Positions 23,785 to 31,603 of a DNA stretch of 35,534 nt are shown piece after piece; within the stretch, counting starts at the first letter, position 1, and every line of letters begins with the position of its first letter. Position numbers and translations under genes: made by a program. The notes under the pieces were generated by a model. It had not been told where the DNA came from. It worked only from the letters and a program-made list of their open reading frames with translations, and did no database searches. Origin of the DNA: Halothiobacillus sp. (GTDB taxonomy: Bacteria; Pseudomonadota; Gammaproteobacteria; Halothiobacillales; Halothiobacillaceae); the NCBI GenBank assembly GCA_020061705.1, contig JAGUXT010000036.1:1-35534 (forward strand), read 5' to 3'.

Positions 23785-25338
23785 ATGACAACCCAAACAA
23801 TCACCGACAAAACTTTTGCCGAACTAGGCATTAACGAGCAAATTGTAGCCAACCTGGCTGCTCTTGGTTTAACCAAGCCCACCCCTGTCCAGGCAGAAGC
23901 TATTCCGGTGCTGCTGCAAGGCCGCGACCTCATTGCCAAGGCCCCCACAGGAACCGGCAAAACCGCCGCCTTTCTGTTGCCCGGCATGAATCGCATCATT
24001 GCAGAGCAGAAAGAAGGACGTGGTCCGCGCGTTCTTGTGCTTGCGCCGACGCGTGAGCTTGCCCAGCAAGTCACCAAGGCGGCCATCAGCTTTGGTCGTG
24101 GTCTGCGCGGTGCACGCGTGGTCTGCATCACCGGCGGCGAACCCTATCCAATCCAGAACCGTGAGCTTTCCAAGCCTTACGACATTCTGGTGGCTACCCC
24201 AGGTCGCCTGCTTGACCAAATGAACAACGGTCGCGTGCATTTTGAGCGTATCGAAATGCTGGTTCTTGACGAAGCCGACCGTATGCTTGACCTCGGCTTT
24301 GCCGACGACATGCGCGCCATTGCCGATGCCATGCCGCAAGAGCGTCAAAGCGTGTGCTTCACCGCCACCTTGTCCTCCAGTGTCGTGCGTTTGGCCAGCG
24401 ATTTGTTGAACAACCCGGAAAAACTCGAAGTTGCTCAACAAGAGTCCAACCGTGACTCGATTGATCAACAAGTCATCTTCGTCGATCACGTCGATCACAA
24501 GCGTGAACTGCTCAACCATCTGCTGAACGATGTCACCGTTAATCAGGCCATTGTCTTCACCGCGACCAAGCGTGATGCCGATCAGCTTGCGCTGGAACTG
24601 GAAGATGCCGGTCAAGCTGCTGCTGCCCTGCACGGCGATCTGAATCAGCGTCAGCGTACCCGTATGCTCGACCAACTGCGCAGTGGCCGTTGCCGCGTAC
24701 TGGTTGCCACCGATGTGGCCGCGCGTGGTATCGACGTCGCAGGCATTACTCACGTCTTCAACTTCGATCTGCCACGTCAGGCCGAAGATTATGTGCACCG
24801 CATCGGTCGTACCGGCCGTGCCGGCGCAACCGGAACCGCCATCTCCTTCGTCAGTCGTCGCGATATCGGCATTCTGCGCAACATCGAACATTATGTTGGC
24901 GACAAGGTGCGCGTCACCGAAGTCGAAGGCCTCGAAGCGCGCTTCAAGCCGCAAGAAGGCGATCGTGGTCATGCGCCGCGTGGTCATCACGCGCGTCCGG
25001 GCAGCACCGGCGGCGGTTACCGTGGTGCACATCGTAGCGAAGGCAGCGGCAATGGCGGCGGCTACCGTGGTGGCAACCGCAATGAAGGCAGTGGCAACGG
25101 TGGTGGTTATCGCGAAGCCGGCGCAGGCAATGGCGAAGGTCGTTCATATGGACGCGGCGGCGCAGGTGGCGGTTATGCGGGCAACGGTAATGGCAACGCA
25201 GCCGGCGCGCGCAGCAATGGCGGTGGCAACAGCTACAGTGATGCTCCGCGTCGCGCCTACGGCGATACACCACGCCCAGCGGCGCGCCCGCCCGTCCGTG
25301 ACGGCGCAGGCGTACCCCGCCGCAAGTTCTACGACTAA
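23785..25338 (+). CDS. rhlE: DEAD-box RNA helicase RhlE with glycine-rich tail
   Basis: A 517-residue ATP-dependent RNA helicase. Motifs in order: Q-motif region FAELGINEQIVANLAALGLT, motif I APTGTGKT (residues 53-60), PTRELAQ, motif II DEAD (162-165), motif III variant FTATLSSS, motif V ATDVAARGIDV and motif VI HRIGRTGR (338-345). The tail from about residue 385 is low-complexity, rich in Gly, Arg, Asn and Ser with repeated GNGGGYRG units, as in RNA-binding RGG-like tails of RhlE. It acts in RNA turnover and ribosome assembly. ATG at 23785 follows agga at 23772-23775; a TTG seven codons upstream was rejected. Confidence 0.92.
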   Translation: MTTQTITDKTFAELGINEQIVANLAALGLTKPTPVQAEAIPVLLQGRDLIAKAPTGTGKTAAFLLPGMNRIIAEQKEGRGPRVLVLAPTRELAQQVTKAAISFGRGLRGARVVCITGGEPYPIQNRELSKPYDILVATPGRLLDQMNNGRVHFERIEMLVLDEADRMLDLGFADDMRAIADAMPQERQSVCFTATLSSSVVRLASDLLNNPEKLEVAQQESNRDSIDQQVIFVDHVDHKRELLNHLLNDVTVNQAIVFTATKRDADQLALELEDAGQAAAALHGDLNQRQRTRMLDQLRSGRCRVLVATDVAARGIDVAGITHVFNFDLPRQAEDYVHRIGRTGRAGATGTAISFVSRRDIGILRNIEHYVGDKVRVTEVEGLEARFKPQEGDRGHAPRGHHARPGSTGGGYRGAHRSEGSGNGGGYRGGNRNEGSGNGGGYREAGAGNGEGRSYGRGGAGGGYAGNGNGNAAGARSNGGGNSYSDAPRRAYGDTPRPAARPPVRDGAGVPRRKFYD

Positions 25339-25342
25339 ACCA

Positions 25343-25427
25343 GTAGCCCGGATGAAGCGAAGCGCAATCCGGGGATGGTCGTGCCTGTGGTGATGTCGGC
25401 TCTGGATTGTCATCCAGACTACGAAGA
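25343..25427. repeat. REP-like inverted pair downstream of rhlE
   Basis: GTAGCCCGGATGAAGCG at 25343 faces CATCCAGACTAC near 25412-25423, and within it lie the dyad CCGGATgaagcgaagcgcAATCCGG and the perfect CTGGAT-tgtc-ATCCAG. Related sequence (aggattgtcatccgg and cttcatccgggttgc) recurs at 31604-31712. Typical of intergenic REP-type palindromes. Confidence 0.6.
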
Positions 25428-25436
25428 CAACGTTAA

Positions 25437-25464
25437 AACCCCTTGGTAACACAAGGGGTTTTTT
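25437..25464 (+). terminator. Rho-independent terminator of rhlE
   Basis: AACCCCTT (25437-25444) pairs with AAGGGGTT (25453-25460) around an 8-base loop, followed by a run of six T. Confidence 0.9.
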
Positions 25465-25479
25465 GTGGGTGACGCTTTC

Positions 25480-25612
25480 TGTAGGAGGGGATTTATCCCC
25501 GACCACCACGCAACCCTAATGCACCAACCCATGCCGTTGGCATAACCCCACCAAGCGAGGCAGGTTTGCGCCGTAGGTGGGAGGCTGTGTCGGGGATAAA
25601 TCCCCTCCTACA
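25480..25612. repeat. 133-bp element with 24-bp perfect inverted ends, each end itself a palindrome
   Basis: The left arm 25480-25503 (TGTAGGAGGGG, ATTTATCCCC, GAC) is exactly repeated in reverse complement at 25589-25612. Each arm contains the internal dyad GGGGAT-tt-ATCCCC. The 85-bp core has no open frame of note. A degraded single arm lies at 31719-31741. The layout is like a REP doublet (BIME). Confidence 0.8.
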
Positions 25613-25648
25613 AAATCATGTGCTTGTTGCACTATAGCAACGCATAAG

Positions 25649-25678
25649 TTGCACCGTGATAAAGCGCTTGTGTATAAA
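25649..25678 (+). promoter_or_regulatory. Candidate promoter of the porin gene
   Basis: TTGCAC (25649-25654), an 18-bp spacer and TATAAA (25673-25678), 59 bp before the ATG. It fits sigma70 with one or two mismatches per box. Confidence 0.5.
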
Positions 25679-25737
25679 GACTCCCGTGACCCCGATACTG
25701 TTCGGGAAGTCCTTCCAAACCTCCAGGAGATACCTCA

Positions 25738-26835
25738 ATGAAGAAGCACATTATTGCTGTTGCAGTGGCCGCCGCCTTTGCAGCCCCGGTCGCTATGGCC
25801 GATACCACCCTTTACGGCTTGGCCAACATGTCACTCGATTATATCGATGTAGGTGATGGCCAGACCTACAAGCAAAATGCAAACGGCACTTTCACAAATG
25901 ACAAGATTGTTGCAGGTAGCAGCAACATCAACGTCCAGTCTGGTTCTTCACGCTTGGGCGTGAAGGGCAGCGAGAAAATCAGCAACGATCTGTCAGCTGT
26001 GTATCAGGCTGAGTTCGGTGTACAGATGTCTGACGGCACCACCGCACTGACCAACCGTAACCAGTATGTTGGTCTGAGTAGCAAGAGCTTCGGTACTTTC
26101 ATTGCTGGTCGTCACGACACCCCAATGAAGCTGGCTTGGTCCAAGTATGACCTGTTCGGCGATCAGATTGGCGATAACGGTAACATGTCAGGTCACAAGT
26201 ATGGCACCAGCGCCGGTTTCAACCTGCGTACCCCGAACACCGTGGCTTACCTGACCCCGAACCTGGCTGGCTTCGAAGCGACCTTGGCTTATGTTGCCGA
26301 CCACGATGCGGTTGATGCCACAGCTGGCTACGATAACAACAACAACCAGGCGTTCTCTGGGTCTGTAGGTTACACCTTCAAGAAGTTGTTCAGCGTTGTT
26401 GCTGCTTACGAGAACCACCAGCAAAAGGCTCCTGCTGTCAGCACCAAGAGCACCTCTGAAGATGCGTGGATGATCGGCGGTGGTTTGACCATGGCTGGCT
26501 TCACAGTTAATGCTCAGTACATGGGAATCGAGAACTTTGACGATGTTAAGGCTGATATCTGGGGCTTGGGCGCGGCTTACACCTTCGGCAAGAAGCACAC
26601 TGTCAAGGGTCAGTACTACAATGCTGAGTTCGACGGCTACGCTGATGGCAAGAACATGTTTGCCTTGGGTTACGACTTCGCTATGAGCAAGCAAACCACT
26701 CTGTTCGCTGCTTATGCTTACGGTGACAACGGTCAAACTACCTGGGGCGACGGCCACGAAGGCAAGACCCCGATCTCTACTATGAGCGATCAAGACTCCA
26801 ACGTCTTCTCTGTAGGCATGAAGTACAAGTTCTAA
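25738..26835 (+). CDS. Gram-negative general porin (16-strand type)
   Basis: A 365-residue outer-membrane porin. The signal peptide MKKHIIAVAVAAAFAAPVAM is followed by cleavage at AMA-DTTLYG, and the mature N-terminus DTTLYGLANMSLDYIDVG is the classic first strand of this family. Internal marks are SSRLGVKGSEKISNDLSAVY, RNQYVGLSSKSFGTFIAGRH and the final aromatic residue in VFSVGMKYKF, needed for BAM recognition. Members form trimeric channels for small solutes. aggag precedes the ATG. Codon use is strongly biased (GGT, AAC, CTG), as expected for an abundant protein. The gene is monocistronic, with two hairpins downstream. Confidence 0.95.
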   Translation: MKKHIIAVAVAAAFAAPVAMADTTLYGLANMSLDYIDVGDGQTYKQNANGTFTNDKIVAGSSNINVQSGSSRLGVKGSEKISNDLSAVYQAEFGVQMSDGTTALTNRNQYVGLSSKSFGTFIAGRHDTPMKLAWSKYDLFGDQIGDNGNMSGHKYGTSAGFNLRTPNTVAYLTPNLAGFEATLAYVADHDAVDATAGYDNNNNQAFSGSVGYTFKKLFSVVAAYENHQQKAPAVSTKSTSEDAWMIGGGLTMAGFTVNAQYMGIENFDDVKADIWGLGAAYTFGKKHTVKGQYYNAEFDGYADGKNMFALGYDFAMSKQTTLFAAYAYGDNGQTTWGDGHEGKTPISTMSDQDSNVFSVGMKYKF

Positions 26836-26842
26836 TCATGAC

Positions 26843-26867
26843 GTAAGCCTTCTTGGTGAAGGCTTAC
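26843..26867 (+). terminator. First hairpin after the porin gene
   Basis: GTAAGCCTTC (26843-26852) and GAAGGCTTAC (26858-26867) form a perfect 10-bp stem just after the stop codon, without a T-run. It probably stabilises the mRNA end rather than terminating. Confidence 0.6.
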
Positions 26868-26891
26868 TCTGGTTAAAACCTGTGATTCAAT

Positions 26892-26919
26892 AAAAAGCGA
26901 CCCTCGGGTCGCTTTTTTT
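26892..26919 (+). terminator. Rho-independent terminator of the porin gene
   Basis: AAAAAGCGACCC, a 2-base loop and GGGTCGCTTTTTTT: a GC stem bordered by A and T runs. Confidence 0.92.
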
Positions 26920-26927
26920 ATGCGGTT

Positions 26928-27063
26928 AAATCCCCCCTAGCCCCCCTTTTTCAAAGGGGGGGAACAGAGCTTGACAGTCTTTTCAAAGGGGTACGCAACT
27001 GGCGATTTTTCAATGATTTGGATTAACCCTCCCCCTTTGTAAAAGGGGGACTGAGGGGGATTT
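26928..27063. repeat. C-rich/G-rich inverted-repeat block (copy L)
   Basis: Left half AAATCCCCCCTAG, CCCCCCTTTTTCAAAGGGGGG (26928-26961); right half CCCTCCCCCTTTGTAAAAGG then ggactgagggggattt (27027-27063). Each half is a hairpin and the outer ends are inverted. The core contains agagcttgacag and a gatttttcaatgatttgg stretch that has a counterpart in block R (ttttcatggatttgg). The DUF559 gene starts two bases after the block. Confidence 0.85.
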
Positions 27064-27064
27064 G

Positions 27065-27448
27065 ATGGAACTCTACAGCCCAAAACTCAAAGATAACTCC
27101 CGCAAGCTTAGAGCCAACATGACCGACGCTGAGCAGTTGTTGTGGTATCGCCTTCGACGCAAGCAAATACACGGTGTGCAGTTTTACAGGCAGAAACCGT
27201 TGCTCAACTTCATCGTGGACTTTTATTGTCCATCTGCAAAATTGGTCGTTGAGCTTGATGGTGGCCAGCATTTTGAAGATAAACATCAAGCCAAGGATGA
27301 TGCGCGGGATTTTTCACTGATGGAGTTGGGTTTGCGTGTACTGCGATTTGATAATCGACAGGTTTTGTTGGAAACGGATTCGGTGTTGGAGATGATCGGT
27401 CGGGTGGTTGAGGAGCGAATTTTGAAGCTAAATCCAAATCCCCCCTAG
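27065..27448 (+). CDS. DUF559 family protein, Vsr-like putative endonuclease, embedded in repeats
   Basis: A 127-residue protein with the DUF559 fold, related to very-short-patch-repair endonucleases. Signatures: RANMTDAEQLLWYRLRRKQI, GVQFYRQKPLLNFIVDFYCP, KLVVELDGGQH with the acidic residues of a PD-(D/E)XK-like site (D in IVDFYC, E and D in VELDGG), and LRVLRFDNRQVL. No substrate is known for the family. ATG at 27065 lies directly after the repeat gggggatttg; the TAG stop is the one inside AAATCCCCCCTAG of the next block, so the last residues NPNPP are encoded by the repeat edge. It is the only gene between two copies of the block, a sign of a mobile or repeat-associated unit. Confidence 0.88.
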   Translation: MELYSPKLKDNSRKLRANMTDAEQLLWYRLRRKQIHGVQFYRQKPLLNFIVDFYCPSAKLVVELDGGQHFEDKHQAKDDARDFSLMELGLRVLRFDNRQVLLETDSVLEMIGRVVEERILKLNPNPP

Positions 27449-27543
27449 CCCCCCTTTTTCAAAGGGGGGGGAACAGAACGGGCAGTTTTCATGGATTTGG
27501 ACTTGTTTTCCCCCTTTGAAAAGGGAGGACTAAGGGGATTTAC
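27436..27543. repeat. C-rich/G-rich inverted-repeat block (copy R)
   Basis: Left half AAATCCCCCCTAG, CCCCCCTTTTTCAAAGGGGG (27436-27470), identical to block L over about 34 bp; right half cccctttgaaaagggaggac then taaggggattta (27511-27543), more diverged. The first 13 bp overlap the end of the DUF559 gene and give its stop codon. Confidence 0.85.
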
Positions 27544-27556
27544 ATGAAACGGAGAA

Positions 27557-28228
27557 TCACTCGCCGATTTTGCGCACGCCATCCTTGCCCGCCAGAATCA
27601 AGACATCCGCTGGGCGAATGGCGAATATGCCGACCGTAACGATGCCCGGCAGATTGTTGAGCTGCGCTTCGAGTTTTGCGGGTTCCATGATTTCGAGGTT
27701 GTGAACGTCGAGAATCTGATTGCCGTTGTCGGTGACAAAGTCGTCACGGTAGACCGGGTTGCCGCCGAGTTTGACCAGTTCGCGTGCAATCATGCTGCGT
27801 GCCATGGGGATGACTTCAATCGGCAGGGGGAATTTGCCGAGCATCGGCACAAGCTTGCTTTCATCGGCAATGCAGACAAAGGTTTTGGCCAGGTGGGCGA
27901 TGATTTTTTCGCGGGTGAGTGCGCCGCCGCCGCCTTTGATGAGTTGCAGATATTGGTTGGTTTCGTCTGCGCCATCAACATACACCGGGATTTCGCTGAC
28001 TTCGTTGAGGTTGAAGACCGTGATGCCGTATTTGCGTAAGCGTTCGGTGGAGGCGTTGGAGCTGGAAACCGCACCTTCGATGGTGTGTTTGATGGTGGCG
28101 AGGCCGTCAATAAAGTGGTTGACGGTGGAGCCGGTGCCCACGCCGACAATCATGCCGGGTTTGATGTATTCAAGGGCGGCAAGGGCGGCTTGGCGTTTGA
28201 GGTCGTCTGGGTTGATGGCTGTGCTCAT
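27557..28228 (-). CDS. rpiA: Ribose-5-phosphate isomerase A
   Basis: Interconverts ribose 5-phosphate and ribulose 5-phosphate in the pentose phosphate pathway. The 223-residue protein (E. coli: 219) has the phosphate loop [13 protein letters not shown], the [18 protein letters not shown] segment, the active-site [20 protein letters not shown] with the catalytic lysine/glutamate region, and [14 protein letters not shown] at 28228; agaaacaccATG gives only a weak ribosome binding site. It ends next to repeat block R and is preceded by the Uma2-like gene on the same strand. Confidence 0.96.
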   Translation of the reverse strand: MSTAINPDDLKRQAALAALEYIKPGMIVGVGTGSTVNHFIDGLATIKHTIEGAVSSSNASTERLRKYGITVFNLNEVSEIPVYVDGADETNQYLQLIKGGGGALTREKIIAHLAKTFVCIADESKLVPMLGKFPLPIEVIPMARSMIARELVKLGGNPVYRDDFVTDNGNQILDVHNLEIMEPAKLEAQLNNLPGIVTVGIFAIRPADVLILAGKDGVRKIGE

Positions 28229-28258
28229 GGTGTGTTTCTCGTGTGGGTCAAAGATGGA

Positions 28259-28885
28259 TTAAATGAGTTCGTCTTCAGAAGGGACGGGCGGCAGGTCGGG
28301 CAGGATGGAGGGTATGAATTGATCCCATTCGATGCAGACCGGAATAACGCTGGCGCAGCTTTGCCCGCGCAGGGACTGGATGTCGGTGTCATAACGCTCG
28401 CCATTGTGGCGGTAGATAAACACCATGCCGTCAATGGGGTGGATAACCCAGTATTCGCGTACGCCAACACGTTCGTAGAGTGCGCGCTTGGTGATTTGGT
28501 CGTAGCTGGCGCGGCCCGGTGAGAGGATTTCGATAATCCAGTCGGGTGCGCCAACCACGCCGCGTTCGTCAATTTTGCTTGGGTCGCAGACGACGAGGAT
28601 ATCGGGTTGCACCACGCGGTCGGTTTCTCCATCGCGGTCGTTGGGATGTTTGGGTAAGCGCACATCCAGTGGGGCGACGAAGGGATGGCAGGCCGTGTTG
28701 GCGAGTTGGCTCAAAATTTGTGCATACGTCCGTCCGGCAATGTCTTGATGGCGCACGCTGGGCGCGGCGGCCATGGCGTAGGCTTTGCCGTCGATCAGTT
28801 CATAGCGCGGCGTATCAGGCCAGGTGAGGTAGTCGGCGTAGGTGTAGCGCGCTTCAGGTGTGATGCGTTTTTGGACGCGATTCAT
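28259..28885 (-). CDS. Uma2 family (DUF820) putative endonuclease
   Basis: A 208-residue protein of the Uma2/DUF820 group, PD-(D/E)XK-fold proteins abundant in cyanobacteria and some proteobacteria. Marks: YTYADYLTWPDTPRYELIDG, ASAPSVRHQ-like AAAPSVRHQDIAG, VVQPDILVVCDPSKID (first acidic residue), GAPDWIIEILSP (Glu) and KRALYERVGVREYWVIHP (Lys and the conserved YW). The nuclease residues appear intact, but no substrate is known. ATG at 28885 was preferred over one 24 codons upstream since the family begins close to there. It lies between ilvA and rpiA on the same strand. Confidence 0.88.
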   Translation of the reverse strand: MNRVQKRITPEARYTYADYLTWPDTPRYELIDGKAYAMAAAPSVRHQDIAGRTYAQILSQLANTACHPFVAPLDVRLPKHPNDRDGETDRVVQPDILVVCDPSKIDERGVVGAPDWIIEILSPGRASYDQITKRALYERVGVREYWVIHPIDGMVFIYRHNGERYDTDIQSLRGQSCASVIPVCIEWDQFIPSILPDLPPVPSEDELI

Positions 28886-28957
28886 GGCAATGAACTCGTA
28901 TCGGGGTATTGCCGGGATTGTGGCGCAGCTTGGTAGTTGTGCCAAGGGTTTATGCAT

Positions 28958-30481
28958 TCATGCCAGAAACAGGCTGTAAGCCGGGTTGTCGGTTTCGTCC
29001 CAGTAGGGGAAGCCGAGGTCTTTGAGGAAGCCTTCGAAACCCTGGCGTTCGGCAGATGGAACCTGGATGCCGACGAGGACGCGGCCATAGTCGGCGCCGT
29101 GGTTGCGGTAGTGAAACAGGCTGATGTTCCATTCCGCGCCCATGCGGGTGAGAAATTGCAACAGTGCGCCAGGGCGTTCAGGAAATTCAAAGCGGTAGAT
29201 GATTTCGTGTTCGACGCGCTGGGCGTGGCCGCCGACCATGTGACGCATGTGCAGCTTGGCCATTTCGTTGCCGCTCATGTCTAGCACAGGGTAGTGCTGG
29301 GCTTGAAGTTCGTGAATCAGCGTTTCCTTTTCGCTGGCGCCAGCGTTGAGCTGGACGCCGACAAAAATGTGGGCATCACGGCGGTCGTTGTAACGGTAGT
29401 TGAATTCGGTAATGGAGCGGCGGCCCAGTGTGTTGCAAAAGCTCAGGAAGCTGCCGGGGCGTTCGGGAATGGTGACGGCAAACAGGGCTTCGCGTTGCTC
29501 ACCCAGGTCTGCGCGCTCGGCAATATGACGCAGGCGGTCGAAGTTCATGTTGGCGCCGGAGTTGATGGCGATCAGGGTTCCGGTTGCGTTGTTGGTGCGC
29601 GCGGCATAGCGCTTTAAGCCGGCAATCGCCAAGGCTCCGGCAGGTTCGGCAATGGCGCGGGTGTCATCGAAAATGTCTTTGATGGCAGCGCTCATTTCGT
29701 CGGTGCTGACGAGGATGATTTCATCCACACAGGCGCGTGCAATGCGGAAGGTCTCTGCCCCGGCTTGTTTGACCGCCACGCCGTCCGCAAACAGGCCGAC
29801 TTGCGGCAGGATGACGCGCTCATCGGCGGCAAGTGCGGCGTGCATACAGGCGGCATCTTCAGGTTCGACACCGATCACGCGGGTGTTGGGGCGCAGGTGT
29901 TTGATGTAGGCGGCGACACCGGCAATCAGTCCGCCACCACCGACAGGGACGAAGACGGCTTCAATCGGGTCGGGGTGTTGGCGCAGGATTTCCATGCCGA
30001 TGGTGCCTTGTCCGGCAATGATGTCGGGGTCGTCAAAGGGGTGAATAAAGCTCAGGCCTTCGTGTTCAGACAGTTGGCAGGCGTGGGCGTAGGCTTCGTC
30101 ATAGGCATCACCGTGCAGCACAACCTCGCCGCCACGGCGGCGCACCGCGTTGACTTTGATGGCCGGGGTGGTGGTGGGCATGACGATGACGGCACGCAGG
30201 CCGAGACGTTGCGCGGCGAGAGCGACACCTTGGGCATGATTGCCCGCACTGGCGGCAATCACGCCGTTTTGGATTTCGCCACGCAAGCGCATGTGGTGAA
30301 TTTTGTTGTAGGCACCACGCAGCTTGAAGGAGAACACCGGTTGCAGGTCTTCGCGCTTGAGCAGTACGTTGGCGTTCATGCGGGTGGAGAGCAGGGGCAT
30401 GGCATCGAGCGGACTTTCAATCGCCACGTCGTAGACACGGGCGATAAGGATGCGGTCGAGGTAGTCGCGGGTGATGCTCAT
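28958..30481 (-). CDS. ilvA: Threonine ammonia-lyase, biosynthetic (IlvA)
   Basis: A 507-residue PLP enzyme that deaminates threonine to 2-oxobutanoate, the first step to isoleucine. The catalytic domain has the PLP lysine in FSFKLRGAYNK (K53), AASAGNHAQGVA, and the phosphate loop PVGGGGLIAG. The C-terminal third holds two ACT-like regulatory domains (FAVTIPERPGSFLSFCNTLG and IYRFEFPERPGALLQFLTRM), as in the isoleucine-inhibited long form. ATG at 30481 overlaps the stop of the EVE gene as ATGA; an in-frame start 11 codons upstream was rejected. Likely co-transcribed with the EVE gene. Confidence 0.96.
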   Translation of the reverse strand: MSITRDYLDRILIARVYDVAIESPLDAMPLLSTRMNANVLLKREDLQPVFSFKLRGAYNKIHHMRLRGEIQNGVIAASAGNHAQGVALAAQRLGLRAVIVMPTTTPAIKVNAVRRRGGEVVLHGDAYDEAYAHACQLSEHEGLSFIHPFDDPDIIAGQGTIGMEILRQHPDPIEAVFVPVGGGGLIAGVAAYIKHLRPNTRVIGVEPEDAACMHAALAADERVILPQVGLFADGVAVKQAGAETFRIARACVDEIILVSTDEMSAAIKDIFDDTRAIAEPAGALAIAGLKRYAARTNNATGTLIAINSGANMNFDRLRHIAERADLGEQREALFAVTIPERPGSFLSFCNTLGRRSITEFNYRYNDRRDAHIFVGVQLNAGASEKETLIHELQAQHYPVLDMSGNEMAKLHMRHMVGGHAQRVEHEIIYRFEFPERPGALLQFLTRMGAEWNISLFHYRNHGADYGRVLVGIQVPSAERQGFEGFLKDLGFPYWDETDNPAYSLFLA

Positions 30482-30945
30482 GCGTGGTGTTCTAGTTCGA
30501 GGATGGTGTGCCAATCGGATTCGGTCACGGGCATGACGGAGAGGCGGTTGCCTTTGCGTACCAGCGGCATGTGTTCGAGCTGGGGCAGGGCTTTCATTTC
30601 CTGCAGCGTGATGTTGCGTTTGAGATGTCGCACAAAACGCAAGTCGACCATGTCCCAGCGCGGTTTGTCAGGGGTGCTTTTGGGGTCGTAATACTTGCCT
30701 TCGGGGTTATCCCAGGCGGTGTGGTCGGGGTAAGCTTCGCGCACGATTTCGGCGATACCGACAATACCCGGCTCTTTGGTGTTGGAGTGATAGAAAAACA
30801 CCAGGTCGCCAATTTTCATGCTGCGCATGAAGTTGCGTGCTTGGTAGTTGCGTACTCCATCCCAGCCTTCGGTTTGCGTTGGGCGGCTGGCAAGGTGGTC
30901 GATGCCAAAAACATCGGGTTCGGATTTCATGAGCCAATAGGCCAT
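30478..30945 (-). CDS. EVE domain protein
   Basis: A 155-residue protein made of one EVE domain, a PUA-like fold thought to bind modified bases in DNA or RNA. Signatures: MAYWLMKSEPDVFGIDHLA, WDGVRNYQARNFMR, MKIGDLVFFYHSNTKEPGIV, and YPDHTAWDNPEGKYYDP. This is the thymocyte nuclear protein 1-like group common in proteobacteria; cellular role unknown. It is preceded by aagga and overlaps ilvA by 4 bp. fau lies 24 bp upstream on the same strand. Confidence 0.93.
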   Translation of the reverse strand: MAYWLMKSEPDVFGIDHLASRPTQTEGWDGVRNYQARNFMRSMKIGDLVFFYHSNTKEPGIVGIAEIVREAYPDHTAWDNPEGKYYDPKSTPDKPRWDMVDLRFVRHLKRNITLQEMKALPQLEHMPLVRKGNRLSVMPVTESDWHTILELEHHA

Positions 30946-30969
30946 ATCAGCGTTTCCTTCAATACAACC

Positions 30970-31560
30970 TTAAATACGTTGGAACAAGCGTAACCCGTGT
31001 TCGGTCACGATGCCATCTAACGGGATGTCCCATGCGGCGGCGGGGAGGGGGGGGCAGCGTTGCAGTTCAAACGCCACGCCAATCAGCAGCGGTTTGCGCC
31101 AGCTGCGGCGGGCATGACGGAAGGCAAAGCTGCGATCATAAAAGCCACCCCCCATGCCGAGGCGGTTGCCATGCTCGTCAAAGCCGACGAGAGGCATGAG
31201 GACGGCATCAAGTTGAGTGGGGCGCAGTAACTTGCGTGGATTGACGCGGGGCTCGGGAATGCCGAAATGGTTGAAATGCAAGCTGGATGAAGCTGTCCAC
31301 GGTGCAAAGCGTAAGCGTGAACCGCGCACAAGTATGGGCAGGTAGCGTTGTTGTGCAGCACCCATGTTTAATAGCGGGCGCAGATCAACTTCGCCATCGT
31401 TGGGCCAGTACAGGGCAAGGTGGCGCAGACGCTTAAGGCGCGGGTGTTGGGTGATTGAGCGCAGAATCGTCGCCTCTTTTTCAGTACGCGCCGAGCCCTG
31501 CAGCTCGCGGCGGGCTTGGCGTAGGGTTTGGCGAAGTACCTTGCGGGAGAGCGATTGCAT
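30970..31560 (-). CDS. fau: 5-formyltetrahydrofolate cyclo-ligase
   Basis: Converts 5-formyl-THF to 5,10-methenyl-THF using ATP. The 196-residue protein has an N-terminal arginine-rich helix (RKVLRQTLRQARREL), LALYWPNDGEVDLRPLL with the substrate-binding glutamate, and the signature MPLVGFDEHGNRLGMGGGFY followed by DRS. Length matches the family (about 180-200). Downstream of zapA and 6S RNA on the same strand, as in E. coli where fau (ygfA) follows ssrS. The 6S terminator-like hairpin at 31768-31791 and REP sequences lie between ssrS and fau. Confidence 0.93.
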   Translation of the reverse strand: MQSLSRKVLRQTLRQARRELQGSARTEKEATILRSITQHPRLKRLRHLALYWPNDGEVDLRPLLNMGAAQQRYLPILVRGSRLRFAPWTASSSLHFNHFGIPEPRVNPRKLLRPTQLDAVLMPLVGFDEHGNRLGMGGGFYDRSFAFRHARRSWRKPLLIGVAFELQRCPPLPAAAWDIPLDGIVTEHGLRLFQRI

Positions 31561-31603
31561 GATGTGTGGTTAAATCACGAAAAAACGATGAGTCCGAAAA
31601 ATG

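Noticed and set aside
23607-23834. 75-codon frame before rhlE as a gene
   Set aside because: No ribosome binding site, overlaps rhlE by 50 bp, and no recognisable family; kept only as a leader observation.
24683-25393. Second open frame overlapping rhlE
   Set aside because: Alanine/valine-rich shadow of the helicase and its repetitive tail.
26928-27543. C-rich and G-rich repeats as a possible CRISPR array
   Set aside because: Only two or three units in inverted pairs, irregular spacing, a gene between them, and no cas genes.
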